Part shown: positions 43,068-55,597 of the stretch, piece by piece
How the letters are laid out: each line of letters starts with the position of its first letter
Position numbering within the stretch: the first letter of the stretch is position 1
Source of the DNA: Pseudomonas abieticivorans
Lineage (GTDB): Bacteria > Pseudomonadota > Gammaproteobacteria > Pseudomonadales > Pseudomonadaceae
Direction of reading: 5' to 3'
Assembly (NCBI RefSeq): GCF_023509015.1
Contig: NZ_CP094975.1
Span: 3,279,501-3,343,500 of the forward strand
DNA: 64,000 nt
Program-made: the position numbers and the translations under genes
The notes under the pieces: model-generated
Told to the model about the DNA's origin: nothing
Databases searched by the model: none
The model's input: only the letters and a program-made list of their open reading frames with translations

Positions 43068-44097
43068 CCGGGAGGGCCAGGCGCTGGCCGGCCATTAGCA
43101 GCGACAGCCGCGACAGGCTGATCCACACCGAGCCCTGGGCCTGGCCCTTGATCTGTGCATCGATATGCTGGGCATCCTGCAGCAGTTGCGCCCAGCGCTG
43201 CGCCGAATGGCGTTGCAGGGCTTTGCTCATCAACGGCTTGCGCTTGTCCCACACCGGTGGCTTGGCCTGGCTGAACGCCTTGTCCAGCGGCGTGCCTTGG
43301 CTGTATTGCAGGGCAATGTTGGCCAGGGTGCGCAGCTCACGGGCCAGCGCCCAGAGGATCACCGGCGGTTCCACGCCTTCGCCGCGCAGGCCTTCGAGCA
43401 TGCGCAAGGCGTGGGCCGCTTCACCGTTGAGTACGGCGTCCACCAGGCCGAACACGTCGAAGCGCGCACTGTCGGCCACGGCCGCCTGCACGGTTTCCAG
43501 GGTGATCTGGTTGCCGTCGGCCAGCAGCTTGAGCTTCTCGATCTCTTGGGCGGCAGCCAGCAGGTTGCCTTCTACTCGCGCGGCGATCAGCTCAACGGCA
43601 TCCTGTTGCGCCGACAAGCCGGCCTGGGACAAACGCTGGCGAATCCATTGCGGCAACTGGCTGGCATCCACTGGCCAGATCTGCACGAACTGAGTCTGCG
43701 CGCCTTCGACCAGGGCCTTGCCCCATTTGGTCTTTTGCGCGCTGCCATCGAGTTTGGGCAGGCTGATCAGCAGCAAGGTATCTTCGGCCGGGCGCGAGCA
43801 GTACTCGATCAGTGCGCTAGCGCCTTTGTCACCGGGTTTGCCAGACGGCAAACGCAGTTCCAGCAGGCGCCGTTCGGCAAACAGCGACAGGCTCGCGCCG
43901 GCCTGCAGCAGGGTGCCCCAATCGAAATTGGCGTCGGCGCTGAATACCTGGCGTTCGTCGAAACCTTGTTGGCGCGCGGCGGCACGCACGGCATCGGCGG
44001 CCTCCTGGCACAGCAAGGGATCGTCGCCGCTGATCACGTAGATCGGCGCAAGGCTGCCTTGCAGGTGTTTGTTGAGCTGGGCGGGGGTCAGTTTCAT
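43060..44097 (-). CDS. holA: DNA polymerase III delta subunit
   Basis: Clamp-loader subunit that opens the beta clamp. It has 345 residues with the typical N-terminal MKLTPAQLNKHLQGSLAPIY then VISGDDPLLCQEAADAVR, a middle AAA+-like domain lacking a Walker A motif, and the C-terminal helical bundle (WALARELRTLANIALQYSQG). It is downstream of lptE with a 42-bp gap that contains a terminator-like hairpin. Its stop codon is contributed by a REP element. Confidence 0.96.
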   Translation of the reverse strand: MKLTPAQLNKHLQGSLAPIYVISGDDPLLCQEAADAVRAAARQQGFDERQVFSADANFDWGTLLQAGASLSLFAERRLLELRLPSGKPGDKGASALIEYCSRPAEDTLLLISLPKLDGSAQKTKWGKALVEGAQTQFVQIWPVDASQLPQWIRQRLSQAGLSAQQDAVELIAARVEGNLLAAAQEIEKLKLLADGNQITLETVQAAVADSARFDVFGLVDAVLNGEAAHALRMLEGLRGEGVEPPVILWALARELRTLANIALQYSQGTPLDKAFSQAKPPVWDKRKPLMSKALQRHSAQRWAQLLQDAQHIDAQIKGQAQGSVWISLSRLSLLMAGQRLALPAQ

Positions 44098-44102
44098 GGC
44101 GA

Positions 44103-44130
44103 TGAAAGAAAAGGGGCGCCTGAGCGCCCC
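44103..44130 (-). terminator. Terminator-like hairpin between lptE and holA
   Basis: GGGGCGC, 4-nt loop, GCGCCCC, followed on the minus strand by TTTTCTTT. It lies immediately upstream of the holA start, so it may partially terminate leuS-lptE transcription and reduce holA expression. Confidence 0.7.
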
Positions 44131-44139
44131 CTCTCCTGC

Positions 44140-44745
44140 TTACCTGCTCGGCAGTTGGACGGGCGACTGCTGCGGCGTCGCGTCCATCGCGCGCTGGGCA
44201 GCGGCCTCGGCGTCGGCTTCAGCCTTGGCACGGGCATCGGCCTTGGTTTGCAGTTCGTCCAGCTGGGCTGGGGTCAGTTTCTGCAAACGTGCCATCATTT
44301 TCTGGATCAGGTCGCGACGCAGGTCTTTGCGGGCCTGGGCAGCTTCCTGGTCGGAGCCGGTCAGGTTGTTGCCATCATGCAGGTAGATCTTTTGCGCCTC
44401 GACCTTGTCGCTCACCAGTTGCAGGTTGTTGGTGCCGTTGATCTCGTAGTTGAGCACGGTGCTCAGCTCATACTCCGCCGAGCGAGTGGAGCCCGTGTAG
44501 CTGGCAGCGCGCTGGTTTTCCACTTCGCTGCTCAGGTTAAGCTTGTACGGGCCGCCACCGACCACTTTCACGCCGCTGCTTTCCAGCGCACGACGCAGGT
44601 CGGTCACGGTCGGGCCATAGGCGTCACGGGCCGTCAGGCCGATTTCCTTGATCGACATCTGATTGGTGCCGGTACCGCGCAACTGGAAACCACAGGCGCT
44701 CAGCATGACGGCCAGGCCCATTACCAGTAGATTGCGTTTGATCAT
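44140..44745 (-). CDS. lptE: LPS-assembly lipoprotein LptE
   Basis: Outer-membrane lipoprotein that plugs the LptD barrel for lipopolysaccharide export. It has 201 residues with lipobox LSAC and the mature start GFQLRGTG, which is the conserved LptE beginning. The C-terminal tail is rich in Ala, Lys, Asp and Gln ([20 protein letters not shown]), a variable charged extension common in Pseudomonas. It lies between leuS and holA, the standard arrangement. Confidence 0.95.
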   Translation of the reverse strand: MIKRNLLVMGLAVMLSACGFQLRGTGTNQMSIKEIGLTARDAYGPTVTDLRRALESSGVKVVGGGPYKLNLSSEVENQRAASYTGSTRSAEYELSTVLNYEINGTNNLQLVSDKVEAQKIYLHDGNNLTGSDQEAAQARKDLRRDLIQKMMARLQKLTPAQLDELQTKADARAKAEADAEAAAQRAMDATPQQSPVQLPSR

Positions 44746-44818
44746 CTTGATGCTCCCTTGAAACCTTGTGGGCCGACTCTGTAAATGGCGCCCGGAGCCT
44801 TCCGGACGCTCGATGCGA

Positions 44819-47503
<2,685 letters not shown>

Positions 47504-47685
47504 TTAAACGCCGTAGCATACATGACCCCCGCGTATCTGGGGAAACCCTGATTGCGCTGGCGGCAGGCTGGCGATTGTACGAAAACATGAAGAAACGCGG
47601 CCGTTGGTCGCGGCATCGCGCCGGTTTTACGAGCAACGCTAAGCTCATCAATGGGGAGTTCGTTTAATTTCAATGAGGTGAGCGG

Positions 47686-48003
47686 ATGGTTGAGTCACAG
47701 GGCAAAGCCATGAAGCCGGAGGCGTATGAGCGGCTGATCGATCGTCTGGGCCTGGCCTTGGACGTCGCCAGGACAGCGGTTCGGTTAAGAGATGAAGCAC
47801 CGGCGGAATTGGAGTTACGTGGTTTGAGTCGCGCAGAGATGGAATTGATCAAGGCCTACCTTAAGTCCAACCCGGTGGGCGGGCAAGGCGGCTCCGTGCT
47901 GCTGGAGCCTTTCGAGTCAAATCGTCCGGCCAATGTGGTGTGGCTGAAAGACAAGGCCTTTGCAAAAGGTACGGCCTACTCCAGATCGCGACAGTTCAAG
48001 TAA
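47686..48003 (+). CDS. Hypothetical protein
   Basis: A 105-residue basic protein that I do not recognise. A good ribosome site (GAGGTGAGC) precedes the ATG, and the composition is protein-like. The N-terminal half looks helical (PEAYERLIDRLGLALDVART, SRAEMELIKAYLKS). The C-terminal part is Gly- and Arg-rich and ends YSRSRQFK. It has no signal peptide or membrane segment. It lies between the divergent leuS and a YdcF-type gene. An 8-bp inverted repeat (CGAGGTGA / TCACCTCG, 48008-48055) then GCCTTTTC follows the stop and may terminate it. Confidence 0.65.
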   Translation: MVESQGKAMKPEAYERLIDRLGLALDVARTAVRLRDEAPAELELRGLSRAEMELIKAYLKSNPVGGQGGSVLLEPFESNRPANVVWLKDKAFAKGTAYSRSRQFK

Positions 48004-48134
48004 TCAACGAGGTGAGTCTGGTGCAACCTGGAACGCACATTATTACGTCACCTCGGCCTTTTCGGATCAGCGTTGCCCCTCTGTTGCAGCGCATCTTTCC
48101 ACTATAGGCTTCGGGCACCTTCAGAGGATGCTCG

Positions 48135-48896
48135 ATGCCTTTTCGTTTCCTGATCAAATCCCTTCTGCTGCCCCCGGGCATTCTTTTCCTGCTGTTGCTG
48201 CTGGCCTGGTGGCTGAGGCGTTCGCGGCCGCGGCTGGCGGCGGGGTGTTTCGCCCTGAGCCTAGGTGGCTTGTGGTTGATGAGCTTGCCGATCGCCGTGC
48301 AGACCGCCGCGCATGCCCTGGAGCAAACGCCTGCGCTCAAGGCCGATGAATGGGCAACCCTGGCCCAGCACGCCGATGCGATCGTTATCCTGGGGGCTGG
48401 GCGCGAGCGTGGCGATCCGGCCTGGGGCGGTGAAGACCAGCCCACCGGCGTTGCCTTGGAGCGCGTGCGCTACGCCGCCCGCCTGGCCAAGGCCTCGGGC
48501 TTGCCGGTGCTGACCAGCGGTGGCCTGCATTACGGCACGCCGCCCAGCGAGGCATACATCATGGCCGCCTCGCTGAAGGATGATTTTGGCGTGCAGGCTC
48601 GCTGGCAAGAAGGCGCCAGCCGCACCACCTGGGAAAATGCCCAAATGAGTGCCGACATCCTCAAACCCCTGGGCATCAAGCGCGTAGTGGTAGTCACCCA
48701 GGCTTGGCACATGCCGCGCTCGCGCTGGAGTTTCGAGCAGGCGGGGTTCGAGGTAGTGAGCGCGCCGGTGGGCTTTTTGGGGGTCGACAATGCCCGGCCT
48801 TGGGGCGGTTGGCTGCCGGAGGTCAAGTCGCTGTGGCAGAGCGGGCAATTGTTGAATGAGGCGGCGGGGGCGGTGGGGTACCGGTTGTTTTATTAG
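48135..48896 (+). CDS. YdcF/ElyC family membrane-anchored protein
   Basis: A 253-residue protein with two N-terminal membrane segments (about 5-28 and 37-58) and a periplasmic DUF218 domain: DAIVILGAGRERGDPAWGG, ERVRYAARLAKASGLPVLTS with GG, SEAYIMAASL, the conserved RTTWENAQMSADIL, and VVVVTQAWHMPRSRWSFEQ. In E. coli the related ElyC affects envelope biogenesis and undecaprenyl-lipid use. AGAGGA lies upstream of the ATG. The gene ends just before the composite REP cluster. Confidence 0.88.
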   Translation: MPFRFLIKSLLLPPGILFLLLLLAWWLRRSRPRLAAGCFALSLGGLWLMSLPIAVQTAAHALEQTPALKADEWATLAQHADAIVILGAGRERGDPAWGGEDQPTGVALERVRYAARLAKASGLPVLTSGGLHYGTPPSEAYIMAASLKDDFGVQARWQEGASRTTWENAQMSADILKPLGIKRVVVVTQAWHMPRSRWSFEQAGFEVVSAPVGFLGVDNARPWGGWLPEVKSLWQSGQLLNEAAGAVGYRLFY

Positions 48897-48898
48897 CA

Positions 48899-49051
48899 GC
48901 GCCTGGTTCGCGGATAGTCCGCTCCCGTAGGATTCATCCGCGAAGCAGCCGACACAACTTGCCTGACATACCGCGGTGTCCTTTTCGCGGATAAATCCGC
49001 TCCTACAGAAGGAATGCGATCGTCTGTAGGATTCATTAGCGAACCAGGCGC
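48899..49051. repeat. Composite REP cluster framed by a perfect 13-bp inverted repeat (element 4)
   Basis: Four REP-like arms of alternating orientation (48907-48929, 48927-48944, 48984-49007, 49024-49042) lie within GCGCCTGGTTCGC (48899-48911) and its exact reverse complement (49039-49051). It lies between the convergent YdcF-type gene and lnt. Confidence 0.85.
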
Positions 49052-49058
49052 CTCAATC

Positions 49059-50576
49059 TCAAACGGTCTTGGCAATCCGGCTGGCCAACAATGCCCAGCC
49101 AAACAACAACCCGCACACAATGATCAACGGCCACGAGCGCCAGCGCAGGTAAGGCGTGAGCTCGTGCATCGGCACCACGTCTCCATACATCACCGCCTCG
49201 GTGAACTGCGGGATCTGCGTGGTGATCTGCCCGTACGGGTTGATCAGCGCGGTCACGCCGTTGTTGGTGGCGCGGATCATCCAGCGGCCGGCCTCCAGGG
49301 CGCGCATCTGGGCCATCTGCAAGTGCTGCAGCGGGCCGATCGAGGTGCCGAACCAGGTGTCGTTGCTAATGGTCAACAGCAAGTCACTGTGCCTGGCAAC
49401 GCCTGCGGCGAATTCCGGGTACACCACTTCATAGCAGATGAACGGGGCGATTTCGTAGCCTTTGGCTTGCAACAGCGCCTGGTCGGCCGGGCCGCGGGCG
49501 AAGTCCGACATGGGCAGGTTGAAGAAGTCGATCAGCCCGCGCAGCAGGTCCTGCAATGGCACGTACTCACCAAAGGGCACCAGCTTTTGCTTGAGGTAGG
49601 TGCCATCGCCCTGGCCTACCACGGTGATGCCGTTGAAGTAGCGTTTCTCGTGGCGCACTTCCTGGCGGATCGGCACGCCGGTAATCAGCGCCGACTGACG
49701 GCTGGAGGCGAAGTTGCCCATCATGTCGAGAAAGCCCTGGGCGTTGTCCATCAACACCGGCACGGCGGTTTCCGGCCAGATGATCAGGTCGGTGCGCTTG
49801 GCCCGGAAGGTCATGTCACGGTACAGCGCCAGTTGCGCGTTGACCTGGGCAGGGTCCCATTTCATGCTTTGTTCGATGTTGCCCTGCACCGCCGCCACGC
49901 TCAGCGGTTCGCCGGCCGGGCTGGTCCAGGCATGGCCCTTGAGCGCCTGGCCGATGGCCCAGGGGCCGAGCAGCAGCACCACGCCTGCGGCCAGGAAGGC
50001 CTTGCGCTCGCGCAGCCGATGCAGGTTGCACAGCAGGGCTGCGGTCAACGCCAGGGTGAACGACACCAACCACATGCCGCCGACCGGCGCCAAGCCTGCC
50101 AGCGGTGCATCAAGCTGGCTGTAACCGGCATACAGCCAAGGGAAGCCGGTCAGGAACCAGCCGCGGAAGGCTTCCTGAGCGACCCACAGGGCGGCAAAGG
50201 CCAGGGCATCGGCCAAAGGGGCTTCGTTGCGGCGCACCCAGCGCGCCCAGAGCCACGCGGGGAGGGCAAAGAACAGCGCCACGGCGGCGCTGAACGCCAG
50301 CATCAGGAACCCTGCCAGGAACACCGAAGCGCCGCCGTAGGTGTGGATGCTCACGTAGATCCAGCTGGTGCCGGCGCCGAACAGGCCGAAACCGTAGCAC
50401 CAGCCACGGCCAAAGGCCTGGCGAGGGCTGAGCCCGCGCATGCCGAAATAAAACAGCGCCAGCGAGAAAATCGACAGCGGCCAAAAATCGAAGGGGGCCA
50501 GGGCCAGCGGAGTGAGAGCGCCAGCCGCCACGGCCAGCAGGTTACCGGGCCAGCCGGGGCGGGAAATCCAGCGCAT
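49059..50576 (-). CDS. lnt: Apolipoprotein N-acyltransferase
   Basis: Inner-membrane enzyme that adds the third acyl chain to lipoproteins. It has 505 residues, six or more N-terminal membrane segments and a periplasmic nitrilase-like domain with the Glu-Lys-Cys triad: Glu in IIWPETAVP, Lys in YLKQKLVPFGEYVPLQ, and Cys in PFICYEVVYPE. It follows corC with a 23-bp gap, as in other gammaproteobacteria. Confidence 0.97.
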   Translation of the reverse strand: MRWISRPGWPGNLLAVAAGALTPLALAPFDFWPLSIFSLALFYFGMRGLSPRQAFGRGWCYGFGLFGAGTSWIYVSIHTYGGASVFLAGFLMLAFSAAVALFFALPAWLWARWVRRNEAPLADALAFAALWVAQEAFRGWFLTGFPWLYAGYSQLDAPLAGLAPVGGMWLVSFTLALTAALLCNLHRLRERKAFLAAGVVLLLGPWAIGQALKGHAWTSPAGEPLSVAAVQGNIEQSMKWDPAQVNAQLALYRDMTFRAKRTDLIIWPETAVPVLMDNAQGFLDMMGNFASSRQSALITGVPIRQEVRHEKRYFNGITVVGQGDGTYLKQKLVPFGEYVPLQDLLRGLIDFFNLPMSDFARGPADQALLQAKGYEIAPFICYEVVYPEFAAGVARHSDLLLTISNDTWFGTSIGPLQHLQMAQMRALEAGRWMIRATNNGVTALINPYGQITTQIPQFTEAVMYGDVVPMHELTPYLRWRSWPLIIVCGLLFGWALLASRIAKTV

Positions 50577-50599
50577 CTTTGTCCTTAAAAACGTCTTGC

Positions 50600-51439
50600 T
50601 TATCGGGAAATGGGGGTCAGGCGCAGCAAGTGTATCCGGCGGCTGTCGGCGTTGAGAACGCGGAATCGGTAAGCACCGATTTCAGTGGTCTCGTTACGCT
50701 TGGGCAGGTGGCCGAAGGCATTCATCACCAGGCCGCCGACGGTGTCGAACTCGTCGTCGGAGAACTCGCTGTCAAAGAACTCGTTGAAGTTCTCGATGGG
50801 CGTCAGCGCCTTGACCAGGAAATCGCCGCTGGGCAGGGGCTTGATGTAGCTGTCTTCCTCGACATCGTGCTCATCCTCGATGTCGCCGACAATCTGCTCC
50901 AGCACGTCTTCGATGGTCACCAGGCCTGCCACGCCGCCATATTCGTCGATGACGATGGCCATGTGGTTGTGGTTGGCGCGAAATTCGCGCAGCAGCACGT
51001 TCAGGCGCTTGGATTCGGGCACGAAGGTGGCCGGGCGCAGCAAGTCCTTGATGTTGAAACTGTCGCCGTTCTCCTTGAGGATCAGTGGCAACAGGTCCTT
51101 GGCCAACAACACGCCCATGACGTCGTCATGGCTCTCGCCGATCACCGGGTAGCGCGAGTGCGCCGCATCGATCACTGCCGGCAGGAATTCGCGTGGGGTC
51201 TGGGTCGACTTGATGCTGATCATCTGCGAGCGCGGGACCATGATGTCACGCACCTGCAGGTCGGCAACCTGAATGGCACCTTCGACAATGGTCAGCGCTT
51301 CGCTGTCGAGCAGCTTGTTCTGGTGGGCTTCGCGCAGGAGCTCCAGCAGCTCCTGGCGGTTTTTCGGCTCGTGGGCAAAAGCTTGGGTGATTTTACCCAG
51401 CCAACTCTTTTGCCCGTTGCTCGATCGGTCTTCGCTCAT
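50600..51439 (-). CDS. corC: CorC/YbeX family CBS-domain protein (Mg/Co homeostasis)
   Basis: A 279-residue cytoplasmic protein with two CBS domains (VRDIMVPRSQMISIKSTQTP at about 65 and LREFRANHNHMAIVIDEYGG at about 150) and a C-terminal CorC/HlyC transporter-associated domain (FDTVGGLVMNAFGHLPKRNE). Unlike longer relatives it lacks the membrane DUF21 domain. It is implicated in Mg2+/Co2+ efflux or sensing, and in E. coli is linked to ribosome function with ybeY/ybeZ. It lies 6 bp after ybeY. Confidence 0.95.
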   Translation of the reverse strand: MSEDRSSNGQKSWLGKITQAFAHEPKNRQELLELLREAHQNKLLDSEALTIVEGAIQVADLQVRDIMVPRSQMISIKSTQTPREFLPAVIDAAHSRYPVIGESHDDVMGVLLAKDLLPLILKENGDSFNIKDLLRPATFVPESKRLNVLLREFRANHNHMAIVIDEYGGVAGLVTIEDVLEQIVGDIEDEHDVEEDSYIKPLPSGDFLVKALTPIENFNEFFDSEFSDDEFDTVGGLVMNAFGHLPKRNETTEIGAYRFRVLNADSRRIHLLRLTPISR

Positions 51440-51445
51440 AGCCCT

Positions 51446-51940
51446 TTACTCGTGATCCTTGCCAAATGCTTTGATGGGGAATTCGGTTTCGTCGTCGGCG
51501 TAGGGGTCCGGGTGACCCAGTTCGTCAAGCAACGTTCGTTCCAGCGCTTCCATTTCCTCGGCTTCATCATCATCGATGTGATCGTAGCCCAGGAGATGCA
51601 AGCAACCATGGATGACCAAGTGCGCCCAATGCGCTTCCAGGGCCTTGCCTTGTTCGACCGCCTCGCGCTGCACCACGGCCACGCAAATCACCAGGTCCCC
51701 CAGCAGGGGAATGTCGAGCATGTCGTCGGGCACGTCGGCCTCGAACGACAGCACGTTGGTGGCGTAGTCCTTGTGGCGGTAGGTGTGATTCAGTTCACGG
51801 CCTTCGGCTTCATCCACCAGACGGATGGTCAGCTCCGAATCGCCCTTGCGTTGGCGCAGGGCCAGCTCGCACCAGCGGCGAAACTCGGCTTCATCAGGTA
51901 CAGGCGCTTGGGTAGCCAGTTGCAGATCGAGCTCAACCAT
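51446..51940 (-). CDS. ybeY: Endoribonuclease YbeY
   Basis: A 164-residue zinc-dependent RNase that takes part in 16S rRNA 3'-end maturation and ribosome quality control. The metal site is [15 protein letters not shown] (three His), preceded by [10 protein letters not shown] and followed by an acidic stretch ([12 protein letters not shown]). The ATG at 51940 starts MVELDLQL. It overlaps the ybeZ end by 8 bp. Confidence 0.97.
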   Translation of the reverse strand: MVELDLQLATQAPVPDEAEFRRWCELALRQRKGDSELTIRLVDEAEGRELNHTYRHKDYATNVLSFEADVPDDMLDIPLLGDLVICVAVVQREAVEQGKALEAHWAHLVIHGCLHLLGYDHIDDDEAEEMEALERTLLDELGHPDPYADDETEFPIKAFGKDHE

Positions 51941-52940
51941 TGTGGCGGTTGCCTCGCGGGCTGTTGTCTTCCACCGCCCGTGCCTCGAAGCGCTCATAGG
52001 CTTCGACGATGCGCTGCACCAGCGGGTGGCGCACCACGTCTTTGGGCTTGAAGTGGGTGAAACTGATGCCGGGCACGCCATCGAGCACGTCGATGACATG
52101 GGCCAGGCCCGACTTGGTGCCCTTGGGCAAGTCGACCTGGGTGATGTCACCGGTGATCACGGCGGTGGAGCCAAAGCCAATGCGCGTCAGGAACATCTTC
52201 ATCTGCTCGACGGTAGTGTTCTGGCTTTCGTCGAGGATGATGAAGCTGTTGTTCAGCGTGCGGCCGCGCATGTACGCCAGCGGGGCGATCTCGATCACTT
52301 GGCGCTCGATCAGCTTGGCCACGTGCTCGAAGCCGAGCATCTCGTACAGGGCGTCGTACAGCGGGCGCAGGTACGGGTCGATCTTCTGGGCCAGGTCGCC
52401 AGGCAGGAAGCCGAGCTTTTCGCCCGCTTCGACCGCCGGGCGCACCAATAGAATGCGCCGCACCTGTTCGCGCTCCAGCGCGTCTACCGCGCAGGCAACG
52501 GCCAGGTAGGTCTTGCCGGTGCCGGCTGGGCCGATGCCGAAGTTGATGTCGTTGCCCAGGATCTCTTTGACGTAGCGCTGCTGGTTCAGGCCGCGCGGGC
52601 GAATCATGCCCTTGCGGGTACGCAGCGACACCGGCACTTCGTTGGAGGCTGGGTTGTCCAGCTCCTGCACGGCCGATTCCTGCAGGAACAGGTGGACCAT
52701 GTCCGGCGACAGCTCGGTGCCCTTCGTTTCGCGATAAAGGCGACGCAGCAGTTGCTCGGCAGAGGAGGTGGTCTGGGGTTCGCCAATCAGCTCGAACTGA
52801 TTGCCGCGGTTGCGGATCTCGATTTCCAGGCGCTGTTCGATCAAGCGCAAATGCTCGTCGAATTGCCCGCACAGATTGGCGAAGCGGCGAGCCTCGAAGG
52901 GCTCGAGTGTGAAGCGATGAGGTTCTATGGGTGCGTTCAA
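51933..52940 (-). CDS. ybeZ: PhoH-like ATPase YbeZ
   Basis: A 335-residue PhoH-family P-loop ATPase that partners YbeY in RNA metabolism. Walker A is GPAGTGKT, Walker B is [10 protein letters not shown], and the PhoH core includes [16 protein letters not shown] and [11 protein letters not shown]. The start is uncertain: I used the TTG that gives (M)[15 protein letters not shown], which matches Pseudomonas relatives, since no good ATG is available. It overlaps ybeY by 8 bp. Confidence 0.95.
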   Translation of the reverse strand: MNAPIEPHRFTLEPFEARRFANLCGQFDEHLRLIEQRLEIEIRNRGNQFELIGEPQTTSSAEQLLRRLYRETKGTELSPDMVHLFLQESAVQELDNPASNEVPVSLRTRKGMIRPRGLNQQRYVKEILGNDINFGIGPAGTGKTYLAVACAVDALEREQVRRILLVRPAVEAGEKLGFLPGDLAQKIDPYLRPLYDALYEMLGFEHVAKLIERQVIEIAPLAYMRGRTLNNSFIILDESQNTTVEQMKMFLTRIGFGSTAVITGDITQVDLPKGTKSGLAHVIDVLDGVPGISFTHFKPKDVVRHPLVQRIVEAYERFEARAVEDNSPRGNRHNG

Positions 52941-53073
52941 GGTCGTTTTAAGCCGCCCGACGGCAATTAAGATGGTCTCAAGGATAACCCCAGTGGCCGA
53001 CCTGCGAAAGGCCTTAAATAACCAGTGGTCTAACCAGCACAATCCGCTCCTGCAAGAGCGGTTAAATGCAGGG

Positions 53074-54402
53074 CTACTGGATCAGGGTGCCGCGCAGCGA
53101 ATGCGGGCGTGCCTCGCCAATGTGCACATCGACGAATTGGCCGATCAACTTAGGGTCGGCGCACTGGAAGTTGACGATGCGGTTGTTCTCGGTGCGGCCC
53201 TGCAGTTCGCCTGGGTCTTTGCGCGAGTAGTCGGTGACCAGGATGCGCTGGGTGCTGCCAACCATTTGTCGGCTGATCTCGAAGCCTTGCTGGTTGAGGC
53301 GATGCTGCAGGGCCTCCAGCCGTTGCTTCTTCAAGGCCTCCGGGGTGTCGTCGGCAAGGTCCGCCGCCGGGGTGCCCGGGCGCTGGCTGTAGACGAACGA
53401 GTAGGAGAAGTCGAAGCCCACGTCGGCCACCAGCTTCATGGTGTTTTCGAAATCTTTCTCGGTTTCGCCGGGGAAGCCGACGATGAAGTCCGAGCTGATG
53501 CAAATGCCTGGCACGGCGGCCTTGAGCTTGCGCAGCTTGGATTTGTATTCCAGCACCGTGTGGTTGCGCTTCATCGCCGCCAGCACCCGGTCAGAGCCCG
53601 ATTGCACCGGCAGGTGCAGGTGTTTGACCAACTCTGGCACTTCGGCGTGGGCCTGGATCAGGCTGTCGGAGAACTCCAGCGGGTGCGAGGTGGTGTAGCG
53701 GATGCGGTCGATGCCGTCCACCGTGGCGACCACGCGGATCAACTCGGCCAGGTCTGCCAGGCGGCCGTCGTGGGTCAAGCCGCGATAGCCGTTGACGTTC
53801 TGCCCCAGCAGGGTCACTTCGCGAACGCCGTTTTCGGCCAGGTGGATGACCTCGGTGAGCACGTCATCGAACGGCCGGCTCACTTCCGGGCCGCGGGTGT
53901 AGGGCACCACGCAGAAAGTGCAGTACTTGCTGCAGCCCTCCATCACCGACACGTAGGCGGTAGGGCCGTCGATGCGTGGCTCGGGCAGGTGGTCGAACTT
54001 CTCGATCTCGGGGAAGGAGATGTCCACCTGGGGCAATTTTGTGGTGCGCGCCGCGTCGATCATTTCTGGCAGGCGGTGCAGGGTTTGCGGGCCGAACACC
54101 ACGTCCACGTAAGGGGCGCGAATACGGATGGCCTCGCCTTCCTGGCTGGCCACGCAGCCGCCCACGGCGATCACCATGTCGGGTTTTTCCAGCTTCAGTT
54201 CGCGCCAGCGGCCCAGTTGCGAGTACACCCGGTCCTGGGCTCGTTCGCGGATCGAGCAGGTGTTAAGCAGGATCACGTCGGCGTCTTCGGCGCGCGCGGT
54301 CACTTCCATGGCCTGGTGTTCGCCCAGCAGGTCGACCATGCGCGAGCTGTCGTACTCGTTCATTTGGCAACCGTGGGTTTCGATATAAAGCTTCTTGGCC
54401 AT
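53074..54402 (-). CDS. miaB: tRNA-2-methylthio-N6-dimethylallyladenosine synthase
   Basis: Radical SAM methylthiotransferase that modifies A37 of tRNAs reading UNN codons. It has 442 residues. The N-terminal UPF0004 domain carries the auxiliary-cluster cysteines ([28 protein letters not shown]). The radical SAM motif is CSKYCTFC, and a TRAM domain closes the protein (TENNRIVNF). It is upstream of ybeZ on the same strand with a 133-bp gap. Confidence 0.98.
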   Translation of the reverse strand: MAKKLYIETHGCQMNEYDSSRMVDLLGEHQAMEVTARAEDADVILLNTCSIRERAQDRVYSQLGRWRELKLEKPDMVIAVGGCVASQEGEAIRIRAPYVDVVFGPQTLHRLPEMIDAARTTKLPQVDISFPEIEKFDHLPEPRIDGPTAYVSVMEGCSKYCTFCVVPYTRGPEVSRPFDDVLTEVIHLAENGVREVTLLGQNVNGYRGLTHDGRLADLAELIRVVATVDGIDRIRYTTSHPLEFSDSLIQAHAEVPELVKHLHLPVQSGSDRVLAAMKRNHTVLEYKSKLRKLKAAVPGICISSDFIVGFPGETEKDFENTMKLVADVGFDFSYSFVYSQRPGTPAADLADDTPEALKKQRLEALQHRLNQQGFEISRQMVGSTQRILVTDYSRKDPGELQGRTENNRIVNFQCADPKLIGQFVDVHIGEARPHSLRGTLIQ

Positions 54403-54532
54403 GGGGGTTCTTCAGCGGGTTCAAAGAACCGAGCATTATAGGGGCCATCGCTCAGGGTTCCTAGCGTTGCTCATCTGGCGGCTATGCTATAGTTTTCGCC
54501 CTCTTCACATTCCCCGACTGTTACCCGCCCAG

Positions 54533-54859
54533 ATGACCAAACGCGAAGCGCCAATCTACAAAGTGATTTTTCTCAACCAGGGCCAGGTTTTCGAGATGTA
54601 TGCCAAGCAAATCTACCAGAGCGACCTCTGGGGGTTTCTTGAAGTGGAGGAGTTCGTCTTTGGCGAACGTACCCAGGTCGTGGTCGACCCGAGCGAAGAA
54701 AAGCTCAAGGCTCAATTCGAAGGCGTGGTGCGCAGCTTCGTGCCGATGCATTCGATCGTGCGTATCGACGAAGTCGAACGCCTGGGCACGCCAAAAATCA
54801 GCGAAGCCCGCGGCACCAGTAATGTGATGCCGTTTCCGATGCCAATGCCCGACAAGTAA
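54533..54859 (+). CDS. DUF1820 family protein
   Basis: A 108-residue conserved protein found in Pseudomonas and relatives, starting MTKREAPIYKVIFLNQGQVF, with QIYQSDLWGFLEVEEFVFG and IVRIDEVERLGTPKISEARG, and ending in a Met/Pro-rich tail (MPFPMPMPDK). Fold and function are not established. I chose the ATG at 54533, since the upstream frame overlaps the miaB promoter region. It is divergent from miaB; a TATGCTATAGT stretch at about 54483-54493 is a plausible promoter. Confidence 0.88.
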   Translation: MTKREAPIYKVIFLNQGQVFEMYAKQIYQSDLWGFLEVEEFVFGERTQVVVDPSEEKLKAQFEGVVRSFVPMHSIVRIDEVERLGTPKISEARGTSNVMPFPMPMPDK

Positions 54860-54902
54860 ACAATAGCAGGGGGCGTGGTGGCGCAAGGCCGCCACGCCAG
54901 TA

Positions 54903-55451
54903 TCAAGGCAGGGGCGAGAAGGGCGAGCGCCCGTCAGCTGTTTGCAGCTCTTGCAGATATTTGCGGAAGATCTGGCCGAGCACTTGAGTGGCGGTTTCCA
55001 GTTCGTCGCGCTGCATTTGTTCAGACACTTCGTCGGCGATATCCAGCGCATCTTCATTGCCGTTGACCGCAGCCATCTTCAGCACAATGTAGGCCTGGAT
55101 CTTGTTGGCAGGTACGCCTTCGCCATGGAAGAACATCACGCCCAGGTGATATTGCGCGTCGGCTTGGCCTTGCAGCGAAGCTTGCTCGAAATAATTGAGG
55201 GCCTGGGTAAGATCGCGCGGGGCATTCTTGCCGTCGTAGTAATACTGCCCCAACTCATATTGCGCTTGCGCATCCCCGGACTTGGCCGCCTGTTGGCACG
55301 AGGCGAGTGCCTGTGGCAGGTCTTGCGGCTGAGTATTGAGGGTGCAGCGACCCATCGCTGGGATCAACAACGAGTTACCGCCTGCAGTTGCCAGCAGCGG
55401 TTGAAGAAGCAACAGGCAGCCCAAGGCAAGGGCGCGGCCGGTGCGGTTCAT
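54903..55451 (-). CDS. Secreted Sel1-like repeat protein
   Basis: A 182-residue protein with a signal peptide ending near ATAGG and two to three Sel1/TPR-like repeats (SGDAQAQYELGQYYYDGKNA, QGQADAQYHLGVMFFHGEGV). A Cys pair (Cys36, Cys52) may form a disulfide. Sel1 proteins are adaptors, often in envelope processes; no partner is evident. It converges with the DUF1820 gene. Confidence 0.88.
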   Translation of the reverse strand: MNRTGRALALGCLLLLQPLLATAGGNSLLIPAMGRCTLNTQPQDLPQALASCQQAAKSGDAQAQYELGQYYYDGKNAPRDLTQALNYFEQASLQGQADAQYHLGVMFFHGEGVPANKIQAYIVLKMAAVNGNEDALDIADEVSEQMQRDELETATQVLGQIFRKYLQELQTADGRSPFSPLP

Positions 55452-55597
55452 GGGGATCGACTTACCTCTGCAAGATGCGGGCGGACCCGACCAGAAGAAA
55501 CTACGGGTGGCACATTATGAAATAACAAAGGCCGTCGTTACAAAGTCTTTACTCGTTTTTCTGCGCTTTGGGAAATCGAATGCCGAACGGGGTAACC

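Noticed and set aside
53020..53071. Short inverted CCGCTCCTGCAAGAGCGG near the end of miaB
   Set aside because: It contains CCGCTCCT but is much shorter than the REP arms and lacks the ATTTATCCGCG part; probably a minor hairpin.
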